From: Clostridiales bacterium UBA1763
Lineage (GTDB): Bacteria > Bacillota > Clostridia > Oscillospirales > Oscillospiraceae
Direction: 5' to 3'
Length of the DNA: 5,667 nt
Assembly: GCA_002314685.1 (NCBI GenBank)
Contig: DCHB01000074.1
Coordinates: 1-5,667 of the forward strand
In this document: one piece after another, positions 5,618 to 5,667 of the stretch
Position numbering within the stretch: position 1 is the first letter of the stretch
How the letters are laid out: each line of letters begins with the position of its first letter
Notes under the pieces: generated by a model
Seen by the model: only the letters and a program-made list of their open reading frames with translations
The model's database searches: none
What the model was told of the DNA's origin: nothing
Program-made: the position numbers and the translations under genes

Positions 5618-5667
5618 ATGGAGAAAACTAAAATACTCTTTGTTTGCCACGGCAATATTTGCAGGTC
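5618..5667 (+). CDS. Low-molecular-weight protein tyrosine phosphatase, N-terminal fragment
   Basis: Only the first 16 codons are in the window, reading MEKTKILFVCHGNICR, and the frame is still open at the edge. The beta strand KILFV followed by VCHGNICR is the start of the low-molecular-weight phosphatase active-site P-loop (V-C-X-G-N-X-C-R-S). C10 is the expected nucleophile and R16 the phosphate-binding arginine. Such enzymes are small cytoplasmic proteins, usually about 150 residues. Some dephosphorylate tyrosine kinases or sugar-pathway proteins, and the related arsenate reductases share the fold. The start is supported by AAAGGAGA (5606-5613), with GGAG five bases from the ATG. It is divergent from the oxidoreductase gene. 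Confidence 0.85.
   Translation, partial: MEKTKILFVCHGNICR

Overview
The window looks like part of a chromosome from a low-to-mid GC, anaerobic Firmicute (Clostridia, perhaps Oscillospiraceae/Ruminococcaceae). This is inferred from the lipoprotein and ABC transporter style, the sigma-A-like promoters, the cysteine-rich cytoplasmic enzymes and the purine-rich ribosome binding sites. No phylogenetic marker fixes the taxon. Almost all coding capacity lies on the minus strand. There are no rRNA or tRNA genes, insertion sequences or CRISPR arrays.

Reading in the direction of transcription (right to left), a divergent promoter region at about 5390-5617 separates two genes. On the plus strand is the first 16 codons of a low-molecular-weight protein tyrosine phosphatase gene, cut by the window edge. 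On the minus strand is a Gfo/Idh/MocA-family NAD(P)-dependent oxidoreductase. The oxidoreductase has a good promoter (TTGACA, 17 bp, extended -10) and a near-perfect Fur-box-like sequence in its leader. It ends at a strong hairpin terminator near 4117-4160.

Next, at 3945-4116, is a regulatory stretch that drives a four-gene minus-strand operon: permease, ATPase, lipoprotein substrate-binding protein (SBP), then a HisD-family dehydrogenase. The first three form a complete SsuABC/TauABC-like (nitrate/sulfonate/taurine-type) importer. The dehydrogenase is packed tightly behind the SBP, with its possible TTG start overlapping the SBP stop. It keeps all the catalytic and zinc residues of histidinol dehydrogenase at E. 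coli spacing. No other histidine-biosynthesis gene is visible. The operon may therefore be a dispersed histidine gene hitchhiking with a transporter, or a transporter-plus-dehydrogenase pathway for an imported small molecule. The sequence alone does not settle this.

The 3945-4116 stretch also holds two dyads around the operon promoter. It also carries an unexplained, near-consensus plus-strand promoter that points into the terminator hairpin and has no gene behind it. The left edge (1-110) has no confident gene but shows nested inverted repeats that could fold into a branched RNA. I did not find a clearly new multi-gene system. The best leads are the transporter-HisD coupling, the orphan promoter with hairpin, and the Fur-like box.
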